In this document: positions 1 to 9,300 of the stretch, piece after piece | How positions within the stretch are numbered: position 1 is the first letter of the stretch | How the letters are laid out: every line of letters starts with the position of its first letter | Source: CALKYB01 sp964510575 | GTDB lineage: Bacteria; Bdellovibrionota_C; UBA2361; SZUA-149; CALKYB01 | NCBI GenBank assembly: GCA_964510575.1 | Contig: CAZECN010000015.1 | Location: 1-64,000 of the forward strand | Length of the DNA: 64,000 nt | Direction of reading: 5' to 3' | Notes under the pieces: model-generated | Told to the model about the DNA's origin: nothing | The model's database searches: none | Seen by the model: the letters and a program-made list of their open reading frames with translations, nothing else | Position numbers and translations under genes: made by a program

Positions 1-126
1 TTGAACCTTGAGTCACGCCGAAAGTGCCTCCTGGCACTTTCTAAAACCCTTCGGGCTTTACGAGACTCCGCCTACTGATTCAAATCAGTTGCTCTGGCAA
101 TTGCCTAAAAAAGACACTACACGAGC
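1..126. repeat. Hairpin-bearing direct repeat, copy A
   Basis: First copy of a direct repeat whose second copy begins at 168. It contains a perfect 9-bp stem with a 4-base loop (20-41, GAAAGTGCC against GGCACTTTC), a CCC-TTC-GGG hairpin near 45-57, and the palindrome GGCAATTGCC at 96-105. The repeat begins at the first base of the window, so more copies may lie upstream. No convincing reading frame runs through it and no transposase is nearby. It could be a structured RNA, a terminator pair or a palindromic intergenic element; I cannot decide which. Confidence 0.7.
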
Positions 127-167
127 GGTTGGATAAATAAAAAACCTATCAATCTCAAAACTAGCAC

Positions 168-306
168 TTGAACCTTGAGTCACGCCGAAAGTGCCTCCTG
201 GCACTTTCTAAAACCCTTCGGGTTTTGTGAGACTCCGCCTACTACCGACCAATTAATTCTAAAATCAGTTGCTCTGGCAATTGCCTAAAAAAGACACTAC
301 CCGAGC
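168..306. repeat. Hairpin-bearing direct repeat, copy B
   Basis: Second copy of the repeat at 1-126, longer by roughly 13 bp of non-matching sequence around 232-260. The GAAAGTGCC stem is at 187-208. A perfect 7-bp AAAACCC/GGGTTTT stem with loop TTC is at 210-226, and the copy ends in the shared block containing GGCAATTGCC. The rest up to 394 (307-394) is the upstream region of the oxidoreductase gene, where I see no strong ribosome-binding site. Confidence 0.7.
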
Positions 307-394
307 TTGGTAAGATGTGGGCTTTTTTGCCATAAAATTGATTGTTTTGTCACCCCCGTTAGTGGGATAAGCTAAAAAAAAAACCGCTCAAAAG

Positions 395-1432
395 ATGAAA
401 GCACTATATTTTAATCAATATGGGGGTGTGGATAACCTCAAATTCGGAGAGCTTCCCGACCCAAATAGAGCAGCCGGAGAGGTTCTAGTCCGAGTAGATG
501 CTGCTGCCCTGAACCGCCTAGACCTATTTGTTCTTGAAGGCTGGAAGGGCCTAGAACTAGAAATGCCCCATATTGGTGGCGCAGACATGGCGGGGACCGT
601 CATCGAAGCTGATTCAGACTCTCAGCTAAAAGCCGGCGACCGAGTAGTGGCTATGCCAGGTTTTGCACTAAAGGAAGATTCATTCACCAAAACAGGAGAT
701 GATAGCCTAAGCTCCTCTTACCAAATTCTTGGAGAAAGTCGTCCCGGAGTTTTTTGCGAGCGAGTTAGCCTGCCAGAAAACATACTCTACAAAATTCCTG
801 ATGACCGAGCGGCAACTGAAGCCTGCTCCCAGCTACTAACTGGGCTCACCTGCTGGAGAATGCTCAAAAGACAAGCGCCGGTAAAAAAAGGTGATGTGGT
901 TCTGGTAGTCGGAACTGGAGGCGGTGTTAACTCCTTTGCAATACAGCTAGCCAAGTCACTAGGAGCAACTGTGATCGCACTCGCCTCCACTGAAGAGAAA
1001 GAGGAAAAAGCTCTAGCCTTAGGGGCTTCCCTCGCCATCAACTATCATGCCCGCCCAGACTGGCATAAGAATGTTCTTCGAGCCACCGATGGAGAAGGTG
1101 TCGATATCGTCGTAGACAATGTCGGTGCTGAAACTTTTAGCAAGTCAATTAAATCTCTAAAAAAGGGAGGCTCTCTGGTCACTGTAGGAAACTCATCAGG
1201 CCCAATTGTTGAAATTGACAATAGATATATTTTCTCAAAACAAATTAAACTTGTAGGCTCAACCATGGGCGGTAAAGAGGATTTTGAGAACCTTTTATCT
1301 GCACTACGGAACAACCGTTTTGAGCCAGTAATTGACTCCGTCTTACCTCTTAAGGAAGGCAAACAGGCTTATCAGCGCTTACTTGAAGGTGGACATTTAG
1401 GTAAAATCGTATTGAGCAACCAAAGTTCATAA
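395..1432 (+). CDS. Zinc-independent quinone oxidoreductase (MDR family)
   Basis: A 345-residue medium-chain dehydrogenase/reductase of the NADPH:quinone oxidoreductase type, a cytosolic enzyme expected to reduce quinones or enones with NAD(P)H. The N-terminal GroES-like domain has the family opening (MKAL, then GEVLVRV), and the Rossmann domain carries the glycine motif VGTGGGV at about 172-178. The catalytic zinc cysteine of alcohol dehydrogenases is absent: the position reads ALNRLD near residue 40, and GGADMAG (61-67) replaces the usual GHE. That places it in the zinc-free quinone reductase/zeta-crystallin branch. Length is normal. The ATG start has only a weak ribosome-binding site. The substrate cannot be read from the sequence; neighbours are unrelated. 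Confidence 0.85.
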   Translation: MKALYFNQYGGVDNLKFGELPDPNRAAGEVLVRVDAAALNRLDLFVLEGWKGLELEMPHIGGADMAGTVIEADSDSQLKAGDRVVAMPGFALKEDSFTKTGDDSLSSSYQILGESRPGVFCERVSLPENILYKIPDDRAATEACSQLLTGLTCWRMLKRQAPVKKGDVVLVVGTGGGVNSFAIQLAKSLGATVIALASTEEKEEKALALGASLAINYHARPDWHKNVLRATDGEGVDIVVDNVGAETFSKSIKSLKKGGSLVTVGNSSGPIVEIDNRYIFSKQIKLVGSTMGGKEDFENLLSALRNNRFEPVIDSVLPLKEGKQAYQRLLEGGHLGKIVLSNQSS

Positions 1433-1480
1433 TTCTGCATAACACTAGAAACCGAAATCTATTAGTTGGAGACCTAGAAA

Positions 1481-2245
1481 TTGAGTAGCAGCAAACAAAA
1501 TCAACATATCGCTAGACTAATCATTGGCGCGATGACAATTGACGGTGAAATGAGTGACAAAGAGCTCGCTAAATGTGGAGCAACGCTTGAAGCAATCGGA
1601 ATGGGTCAACTAGTTGCCTACCTAGGCTCTGTTCTCGAAGAAGACGAAAGTCAGTACAATATGTTTCAGGAATGCAAGGATCTGGTTCAATCTCTTGGTT
1701 CAGAATCCAAAGAAGTCTCCCCTCTGGTGTTCAGAATCATTGTTGACGTAATCGCAGCTGACCGATTTGTATCACTAAGAGAAGCCTCCTACCTAGCGGC
1801 CATGGCGAAAAGACTGGATATGTCGATGAGTGACGCTCAGACAATTTTTAAAACTGAAATGGCCAGACAAAGAAGCAGACTGGAAGTGTCAGGAAGCGAC
1901 ATTGACGAAATGCTTAACAAAAACCTAAAAGATCTTCTAAGCTTTGCCGGTGCAGATGACATGGTGGGAGAGCTTGATCAAAATTCACTCGAAGAGATGA
2001 TACACCAGGCAGACCAAGGAGCAGAAGTCTGTAAAGATGAAGTTGCTAGAGCGATGACTATTCTTGGCTTGAAAAGCAATTCAACTCTCGAGGACGCTGA
2101 AACTGTCTGGAGAGAAACTATAGAGAAACTGAACTTGCCTAAAATGGCGGAGCTAGGTGAGACTTTTGTTTCGGCGGCGATTGATAGAATCTCTGCAATC
2201 AATGACGCGTACAAAACAATACTTGCCTATACTCAGAGCCAGTAA
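1481..2245 (+). CDS. TerB-like protein with degenerate J-like C-terminus
   Basis: A 254-residue cytosolic protein. The TTG start is supported by TTGGAGA about 8 bases upstream. The N-terminal half is helical and resembles TerB: two helical repeats each carry the acidic turn typical of that fold (MTIDGEMSDKE near 18-28 and IAADRFVSLREA near 91-102). The C-terminus (about 190-248) resembles a J-domain in spacing: an ILGL opening, a charged helix, then INDAYKTIL, like the helix III end of DnaJ proteins. The HPD tripeptide that stimulates Hsp70 ATPase is missing, and the loop reads LNLPKM. TerB plus J-domain is the layout of DjlA-type co-chaperones, so this may be a J-like relative that has lost Hsp70 stimulation. 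This is inference from a weak match. Confidence 0.55.
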   Translation: MSSSKQNQHIARLIIGAMTIDGEMSDKELAKCGATLEAIGMGQLVAYLGSVLEEDESQYNMFQECKDLVQSLGSESKEVSPLVFRIIVDVIAADRFVSLREASYLAAMAKRLDMSMSDAQTIFKTEMARQRSRLEVSGSDIDEMLNKNLKDLLSFAGADDMVGELDQNSLEEMIHQADQGAEVCKDEVARAMTILGLKSNSTLEDAETVWRETIEKLNLPKMAELGETFVSAAIDRISAINDAYKTILAYTQSQ

Positions 2246-2504
2246 TTCCTAATTATTTCGAAAAAACAAGATTTTTCAATCACCAAGCTTCAGCAAGACT
2301 CTTTGTTTTGCTCAAGCAAAGCGCCCAGACTGTCACTATCCCAGCCAAAGAACTCTCAAGACTACTGACCCACCGAAGCCGCGGGTAAGGCTTGCAAAAA
2401 TCTTTCAACAGCTGATTCTCTATCCTCAATTAAATTCTAGGTAAATATTTAAAAATATTCGTTATTCGACCTCAAGTAAAACAAAAAAACTGCCGATAGA
2501 TTAG

Positions 2505-2554
2505 ATTGTCGTGCAATTTTGACCACTTAGGTCAGTCATTTGGAAAATCAAGTA
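2505..2554 (+). promoter_or_regulatory. Shared leader of the tandem secreted-protein genes, copy A
   Basis: About 50 bases directly before the ATG at 2555 are nearly identical to those before the second paralogue (6333-6382). They contain an inverted repeat, TGACC-ACTTA-GGTCA (2520-2534), and a GGAAA element 8-12 bases before the ATG. Conservation of a non-coding leader between paralogues suggests joint control, by an operator or an mRNA hairpin, or simply duplication of the whole unit. The rest of the 2246-2554 gap shows nothing else I can name. Confidence 0.4.
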
Positions 2555-5500
2555 ATGAATAAGTTTATCAAACTTACGCTATCCTTCTGTCTACTCCTCT
2601 CCTCCAGCTCAGCTCTAGCTCAAACCTCTACTGAAGACGGAGTGTTTAACGGCTTTCTAAATCAAACCAACGTTCTAGAGTGTGAGAATTACGGCTCTTC
2701 TGAAGCAATTTTCGGACTGGAACTACTCTCAGACTCTGGTCAAAGACTTCATAGCTCAAGCGTGGTCCTTGCTCCAAATGGCACCAGACACACCGTTCTC
2801 AATGATGTCACTGATATTAGAAACATCTACGGAAGTATCTCTATAAACAAAAGTAGAGCTCCATCCGTAGTTTGTAGAACAGTAATATACGGTCCTAACC
2901 CTCAGGACGGTTCAAAAAACAACGACTTCATTTACTCAATTCCTGTCTCTGCTGGAGCTGCAGGAAAGAGAGGAGGACAATACACTGCTATTAATGGAAT
3001 GGTTGCTACTCCTGCCTCTACTTATAACTGGCTCACTATTGCCAACTCTTCCAATAGAGCCTTCTCTGCATTCATTGAATTCTTTAACGCCAGTGGTCAG
3101 AAAACTGGCAGCTACACCGTTGATGAACTCAGAGCTAATGGAAGACAGGACATTGCTGTAGGGATTGGAGCTGAGGGAAGCTATATTGTTCACCCTGAAG
3201 ATAACTCTCAGAGCTACAAGGCATACGTAGTGCAGTATGGTTCAGACCCTTCAAGCACTAAAAACTTCTTCGCCTTTCCTTCTTTTTCTAGAGACTCTGA
3301 CTGTGGGGGAGAAATCCTTCAAGCTTCTACTCTAGGCACCAGCTCTACCAAAAGCTGGTTAGACCTAGCTAACCTAGAATCTCGTCAGGTTCAGACGCAG
3401 GTAATTATTAGAAATCAGCAAGGAGCTGTTGTTGAGCAACAGGCTTATACACTGGCAGCTAATGCCAAGCTTTTACTTCCTCTAAACTCTTTTATTGACC
3501 CAACTGGCCAAGGTGCAATTGGCACAGTAGAGCTAGTGTGTCCTTCAGCAACTAGTAAGATCATCGCTCAAGTAGGTCAGGCTGGCTCTCATGACGGAAG
3601 TCAGGTGGTTTGGACTTATCTGGCGCAAAGCTCTGCAACTTCTCGTGCCGGGGCAGGTCAGTCAATTGCCTTGCCAGTGAATAATTTTCTTGGCTCCCTG
3701 AACTGGGTGAAGATTTCTAACTTCAGCAGTCGAGAGAAATTTCAAGACTACGACGTTTTTGACATGTTTGGCGCCAAGAAAGAAGAGAGCTTTACCAGAG
3801 TAGCTGGTAGTGCCAGCACGGATATTAACTCTGGAGCATCTCTAAGCGCTGACACTGTAGGACTGGTTAAGATTCCGGGGAGTGCAGAGAAATCAATAGA
3901 CGCCAGTTTGCTCAGAACTTATCCGGACAGTGCTGGAAGAATTTCAAACGTTCTTTACATTCCTGGGGTTGTGGCTGGGGAATCTGGCGGGGAATCCGGC
4001 AGTGAAGACAACAATGAGAATCCCTCAGTAGGCAATCCTGGAAATGATGGTGATGGAGTTAATCCCCCTACAAACATTAACCCAACAGTTACTTCAGTAA
4101 CTTCAAGAGTTGTTTCGTCCACTTCAGTTGAGATTTCAGTAGGTCTCTCTGGTGAAGGGCGAGTAAGAGTCTTTTACGGTGAAGAAGGAACTTCGCCGGA
4201 CCTGATTGAGTCAGGTGATAGTCGAATTCACCTTGATCATAAGTTTTTAATAGAAGGATTAAGAGCGAATACTGAGTATTCATTTAATCTTAGAACCTGG
4301 GCAAGAGACAACGGAGCCAATTTTGATACCTCTGAAACTAGAACGTTTACGACAAGAACTGTTACAGCCAATGGTAACGCAACTATTGCCTCAGTGAATA
4401 TCAAGAAACTCTCTCCTACCTCCGTAGAACTTCTAGTTGATTTAAATGGCGAGGGACGAGTCAGGGTTTTCTATAACCAAAGTGGACTTCCTTTAAACAA
4501 AGCAGAGTCAGGTGACAGTAGAGTACATCAGAGTCATAGATTCGTACTGGAAGGACTTAGTCCAGATACAATTTACTCCTACCAGCTTACAACTTGGGCA
4601 GCTGGTAACGGTGACAATGCTGATACATCAGCTATTATGACTTTTAAAACTTTAGCTACGGGTAGCAGTAGCTCCTCGTCTAGCTCAAGCAGCTCCTCTT
4701 CGAGTTCCGGAAGCAGCTCATCATCATCCTCATCTTCATCAGGTGGAATTACTCCGCTTGCAAACTTGGCGGCAAACGGTGAGCTAGATGATAGAAATGA
4801 AGCTCTGGCTTTTCCTGGAGCTACTGGTCATGCGCGCTTTGCTTCCGGAGGACGAGGTGGAAAAGTTTATTGTGTCAATACCCTGGACGATATTGCTATA
4901 GCCGGTGATGGACTAATCTCTTTCAGAGAGGCGATTACTGCAACCGGGGACGTTCCTCAAGGAGCAAGAATTATCACTTTCTGCGTTGGCGGCGAGATCA
5001 ATACAGGTCATGACGATCTACCGCTTATCCTAAGTGGTGACGGAGATCTGACAATTGCCTGTCAGACTGCCCCCTCCCCTGGCGTTGTTTTTACAGGTCT
5101 ACGACCTTTTAGCTTGGACAACGATGCCGACAACATTATCATTCGCCATTGCGACATCAAGCCTAAAGATACTTTGAACGCTGGATTAAACCCCACAGCT
5201 AGAACTATTACTATCGGTGGTGGAAATGGTGTCGCCCCGGACAATCTAATGTTCGATCATATCTCAGGAATGTGGTCGACTGATGATGGTATTGTGGCTT
5301 ATGTGGGCAGGAACACTCCTACTACTGCTCCCCCTTCCACAATTTCAGTCACACACTCAATCATGGGTGAAGGAGATACTACATGCCTACGGCACGACTT
5401 TGAATGTGGCAGCACTTCCTCGAATGACGGACAGCAGGAGTACTATTTCCCTAACCACTCCGTTGGTGCTGCCTTCTCATCACATAGCGGCAGGAGAATT

Positions 5501-6316
5501 AGCAACGTCTCTTTTATTGCAAATGCCTTTGTTAATACACAGGCTAGATCACCTCAATTAAGAGGAGTAGGTCCAGGAGAGATTTACCAGAATATTATTA
5601 GTAATACCCGTGGTGATGGAATACGTTTGAGTGCACCATCAGCGGGCCCTTCAGGCCCTGCGAGAAACCAGATTTACGTAGAGGACAATATCATCAAGGA
5701 TGGCCCTGACTCATTGATCGATTCTGATCATCTTTTCTATAATGGTGGAGAATACATCGTTAACGGAAATAAGAGATTTTACTATGACGAAACAGTGGTC
5801 AACGACTATAAGGGTAATGGAATAGGACGTTCAGAGGAACTACCTCTCTCTGGGCGTCAATACACTACGGGAGACAATAAACTTAATCTGGCGTGTGTAG
5901 GAGCTTCTAAGCCATTCCGTGATTCAGCAGATGATAGAGTAGTGTCTGAGATTAATGGGACGGGTCCAACACCTACTGTTTCTGAAAATGCTGAAGTTGG
6001 AATTGGACCAAGGGTTCCCCCAATTGTTCCACCCTGTCTTCCAGGCCGCCCTTGCTTTTACGAAGGAACTGTTAATAGTCAGGGTCAAAGAGACTATTTC
6101 GACTATCAGTCGGTTGTCAGACACCCTTCCAACTACGATACCGACAACGATGGTATTGCCGACGCCTTTGAGCGAGCACTAATCAGTCAGTATTCAAATC
6201 TTAGGTCCCTTGCGGATATTGACCACACAACCAATGCTGATGGTGACCAGTATTTAGACGTTGAAGAATTTATAAACGCACTAGCTAGGTGCCCAGGAGT
6301 CAGTGAAGGGTTTTAG
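2555..6316 (+). CDS. Secreted modular pectate-lyase-like protein (paralogue 1)
   Basis: A 1253-residue exported protein; ATG at 2555 is preferred over the in-frame TTG at 2540 because it gives a clean signal peptide (MNKFIKL to ALAQ). Order of parts: a scaffold (about 30-480) with four related beta units, each with W-[LV]-x-[IL]-x-N or an equivalent; an acidic Gly/Asn/Pro linker; two FN3-like domains (about 509-700, each with an EGRVRVFY strand); a polyserine linker (about 703-729, nt 4664-4741); then a right-handed beta-helix enzyme (about 750 on). The enzyme opens AFPGATGHARFASGGRGG, the signature start of family PL1 pectate lyases, and has IACQTAP and an FDHISGMWSTDD segment. It ends in Asp-rich DTDNDGIAD and NADGDQYLD loops typical of PL1 tails. 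Likely extracellular cleavage of pectin-like glycans; specificity unknown. Confidence 0.75.
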   Translation: MNKFIKLTLSFCLLLSSSSALAQTSTEDGVFNGFLNQTNVLECENYGSSEAIFGLELLSDSGQRLHSSSVVLAPNGTRHTVLNDVTDIRNIYGSISINKSRAPSVVCRTVIYGPNPQDGSKNNDFIYSIPVSAGAAGKRGGQYTAINGMVATPASTYNWLTIANSSNRAFSAFIEFFNASGQKTGSYTVDELRANGRQDIAVGIGAEGSYIVHPEDNSQSYKAYVVQYGSDPSSTKNFFAFPSFSRDSDCGGEILQASTLGTSSTKSWLDLANLESRQVQTQVIIRNQQGAVVEQQAYTLAANAKLLLPLNSFIDPTGQGAIGTVELVCPSATSKIIAQVGQAGSHDGSQVVWTYLAQSSATSRAGAGQSIALPVNNFLGSLNWVKISNFSSREKFQDYDVFDMFGAKKEESFTRVAGSASTDINSGASLSADTVGLVKIPGSAEKSIDASLLRTYPDSAGRISNVLYIPGVVAGESGGESGSEDNNENPSVGNPGNDGDGVNPPTNINPTVTSVTSRVVSSTSVEISVGLSGEGRVRVFYGEEGTSPDLIESGDSRIHLDHKFLIEGLRANTEYSFNLRTWARDNGANFDTSETRTFTTRTVTANGNATIASVNIKKLSPTSVELLVDLNGEGRVRVFYNQSGLPLNKAESGDSRVHQSHRFVLEGLSPDTIYSYQLTTWAAGNGDNADTSAIMTFKTLATGSSSSSSSSSSSSSSSGSSSSSSSSSSGGITPLANLAANGELDDRNEALAFPGATGHARFASGGRGGKVYCVNTLDDIAIAGDGLISFREAITATGDVPQGARIITFCVGGEINTGHDDLPLILSGDGDLTIACQTAPSPGVVFTGLRPFSLDNDADNIIIRHCDIKPKDTLNAGLNPTARTITIGGGNGVAPDNLMFDHISGMWSTDDGIVAYVGRNTPTTAPPSTISVTHSIMGEGDTTCLRHDFECGSTSSNDGQQEYYFPNHSVGAAFSSHSGRRISNVSFIANAFVNTQARSPQLRGVGPGEIYQNIISNTRGDGIRLSAPSAGPSGPARNQIYVEDNIIKDGPDSLIDSDHLFYNGGEYIVNGNKRFYYDETVVNDYKGNGIGRSEELPLSGRQYTTGDNKLNLACVGASKPFRDSADDRVVSEINGTGPTPTVSENAEVGIGPRVPPIVPPCLPGRPCFYEGTVNSQGQRDYFDYQSVVRHPSNYDTDNDGIADAFERALISQYSNLRSLADIDHTTNADGDQYLDVEEFINALARCPGVSEGF
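2912..4401 (+). repeat. Near-perfect intragenic repeat tract, copy A
   Basis: This roughly 1490-bp tract inside paralogue 1 matches 6740-8229 in paralogue 2 at a constant offset of 3828. In all lines I compared it is base-for-base identical, while the sequence just outside both ends carries many differences (first mismatches at 2911/6739 and 4402/8230). It covers the later scaffold units, the linker and most of the first FN3-like pair. The sharp edges point to recent gene conversion, or to a repeat consensus made by the assembler. Confidence 0.85.
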
Positions 6317-6332
6317 AGCAGAGCACCTAATT

Positions 6333-6382
6333 ATTGTCGTGCAATTTAGACCGCTTAGGTCAGTCATTTGGGAAATCAGGTA
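6333..6382 (+). promoter_or_regulatory. Shared leader of the tandem secreted-protein genes, copy B
   Basis: Counterpart of the 2505-2554 leader, directly before the ATG at 6383. It keeps the inverted repeat core GACC-GCTTA-GGTC (6349-6361), whose loop differs at one base from copy A, and a GGGAAATCAGG ribosome-binding region. Only 16 bases separate it from the stop codon of paralogue 1. The third paralogue at 10283 lacks it. Confidence 0.4.
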
Positions 6383-9300
6383 ATGAATAAGTATATCAAG
6401 CTGGCGCTATCTTTATCTCTACTCTTATCCTCGAGCTCAGCGATGGCTCAAAGCTCTACAGAAGACGGGGTGTTTAACGGCTTTCTAAATCAAACTAACG
6501 TTCTAGAGTGTGAAAACTACGGCTCCTCTGAAGCAATTCTTGGACTCTCTCTTCTCTCAGACTCTGGTCAAAGCCTTCACAGCTCAAGCGTGGTTCTTGC
6601 TCCAAATGGCACCAGACACACCGTTCTTAATGATGTCACTGGCATTCAAAACATCTATGGAAGTATCTCTATAAATAAAAGTAGAGCCAGGTCTGTAGTT
6701 TGTAGAACTGTAATATATGGTCCTAACCCTCAGGACGGCTCAAAAAACAACGACTTCATTTACTCAATTCCTGTCTCTGCTGGAGCTGCAGGAAAGAGAG
6801 GAGGACAATACACTGCTATTAATGGAATGGTTGCTACTCCTGCCTCTACTTATAACTGGCTCACTATTGCCAACTCTTCCAATAGAGCCTTCTCTGCATT
6901 CATTGAATTCTTTAACGCCAGTGGTCAGAAAACTGGCAGCTACACCGTTGATGAACTCAGAGCTAATGGAAGACAGGACATTGCTGTAGGGATTGGAGCT
7001 GAGGGAAGCTATATTGTTCACCCTGAAGATAACTCTCAGAGCTACAAGGCATACGTAGTGCAGTATGGTTCAGACCCTTCAAGCACTAAAAACTTCTTCG
7101 CCTTTCCTTCTTTTTCTAGAGACTCTGACTGTGGGGGAGAAATCCTTCAAGCTTCTACTCTAGGCACCAGCTCTACCAAAAGCTGGTTAGACCTAGCTAA
7201 CCTAGAATCTCGTCAGGTTCAGACGCAGGTAATTATTAGAAATCAGCAAGGAGCTGTTGTTGAGCAACAGGCTTATACACTGGCAGCTAATGCCAAGCTT
7301 TTACTTCCTCTAAACTCTTTTATTGACCCAACTGGCCAAGGTGCAATTGGCACAGTAGAGCTAGTGTGTCCTTCAGCAACTAGTAAGATCATCGCTCAAG
7401 TAGGTCAGGCTGGCTCTCATGACGGAAGTCAGGTGGTTTGGACTTATCTGGCGCAAAGCTCTGCAACTTCTCGTGCCGGGGCAGGTCAGTCAATTGCCTT
7501 GCCAGTGAATAATTTTCTTGGCTCCCTGAACTGGGTGAAGATTTCTAACTTCAGCAGTCGAGAGAAATTTCAAGACTACGACGTTTTTGACATGTTTGGC
7601 GCCAAGAAAGAAGAGAGCTTTACCAGAGTAGCTGGTAGTGCCAGCACGGATATTAACTCTGGAGCATCTCTAAGCGCTGACACTGTAGGACTGGTTAAGA
7701 TTCCGGGGAGTGCAGAGAAATCAATAGACGCCAGTTTGCTCAGAACTTATCCGGACAGTGCTGGAAGAATTTCAAACGTTCTTTACATTCCTGGGGTTGT
7801 GGCTGGGGAATCTGGCGGGGAATCCGGCAGTGAAGACAACAATGAGAATCCCTCAGTAGGCAATCCTGGAAATGATGGTGATGGAGTTAATCCCCCTACA
7901 AACATTAACCCAACAGTTACTTCAGTAACTTCAAGAGTTGTTTCGTCCACTTCAGTTGAGATTTCAGTAGGTCTCTCTGGTGAAGGGCGAGTAAGAGTCT
8001 TTTACGGTGAAGAAGGAACTTCGCCGGACCTGATTGAGTCAGGTGATAGTCGAATTCACCTTGATCATAAGTTTTTAATAGAAGGATTAAGAGCGAATAC
8101 TGAGTATTCATTTAATCTTAGAACCTGGGCAAGAGACAACGGAGCCAATTTTGATACCTCTGAAACTAGAACGTTTACGACAAGAACTGTTACAGCCAAT
8201 GGTAACGCAACTATTGCCTCAGTGAATATTAACAAGCTCTCACCTAGCTCAGTAGAACTTCTGGTTGATCTAAATGGCGAAGGACGAGTAAGAGTTTTCT
8301 ATAATCAAAGTGGACTTCCTTTAAACAAGGTAGAGTCAGGTGATAGTAGGGTACATCAGAGTCATAGATTCCTACTGGAAGGATTAAGTCCAGATACAAT
8401 TTACTCCTACCAGCTAACAACCTGGGCTGCTAACAATGGGGATAATTCTGATACATCAGATATTAAGACTTTTAAAACCTTAGCTACGGGCAGCAGTAGC
8501 TCCTCGTCTAGCTCAAGCAGCTCCTCTAGTTCATCCAGTTCGAGCAGCTCTTCTGGAGGTGGACCAGTGACACCAGGAAACACTGGAGACCTTTCAACTC
8601 CCCTGGCTTTTCCAGGTGGACTAGGCTGGGGAGCCCAAACTACTTCTGGTGGTAGAGGTGGAAGAGTAATTGTTGTTGACTCTCTTCTCAACACTATTGA
8701 CCCTAATGATGGGATAACTACTTTTAACGAAGCAATGACCCAGTATGACGAACCGAGAATAATTACCTTCTCTGTTGCTGGGTTGCTTGACTATACAGTT
8801 GGGGATGATAATCAATTTGACCAAATACAGTTAAAATTTAGCCAGCAAGGTAACGTTACTGTAGCTTGTCAAACGGCACCTCCTCCGGGAATTACCCTGA
8901 TGGGAAATGGAATCCGGTTTGACAACGATGTAAGTAATGTAATCATGAGGCATTGTCGCTTCAGAAATAATGATCCCAAGGGAGGACTTGCTGAGTCTAG
9001 TGCTTGCATTAGAGTTTTAGGAACTAAGACAGGAGAAGTTCAACACAACTTTGTAATTGACCAGCTCTCCTGCATGTGGGCAGCCGACGATCCAGTTTCC
9101 TTTGGTCACATTGGTTCCTCTGAACCTACTGGTTCCAGTAACAGAAATATTTCGATCACTAATAGCATTGTAGCTGAAGGAGATGCCGACTCTGATCATA
9201 GTGAGTCTGGTTTGCTACCAGCGAGGTTTCAGCATTCTCATGGTATGGGATGTGCTTCATCATCGGAGCGACCGGTTAAAAAATGTTCTATGGTTAAGAA

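Noticed and set aside
1..306. Possible CRISPR array
   Set aside because: Only two long copies with unequal content, no regular spacers and no cas gene nearby.
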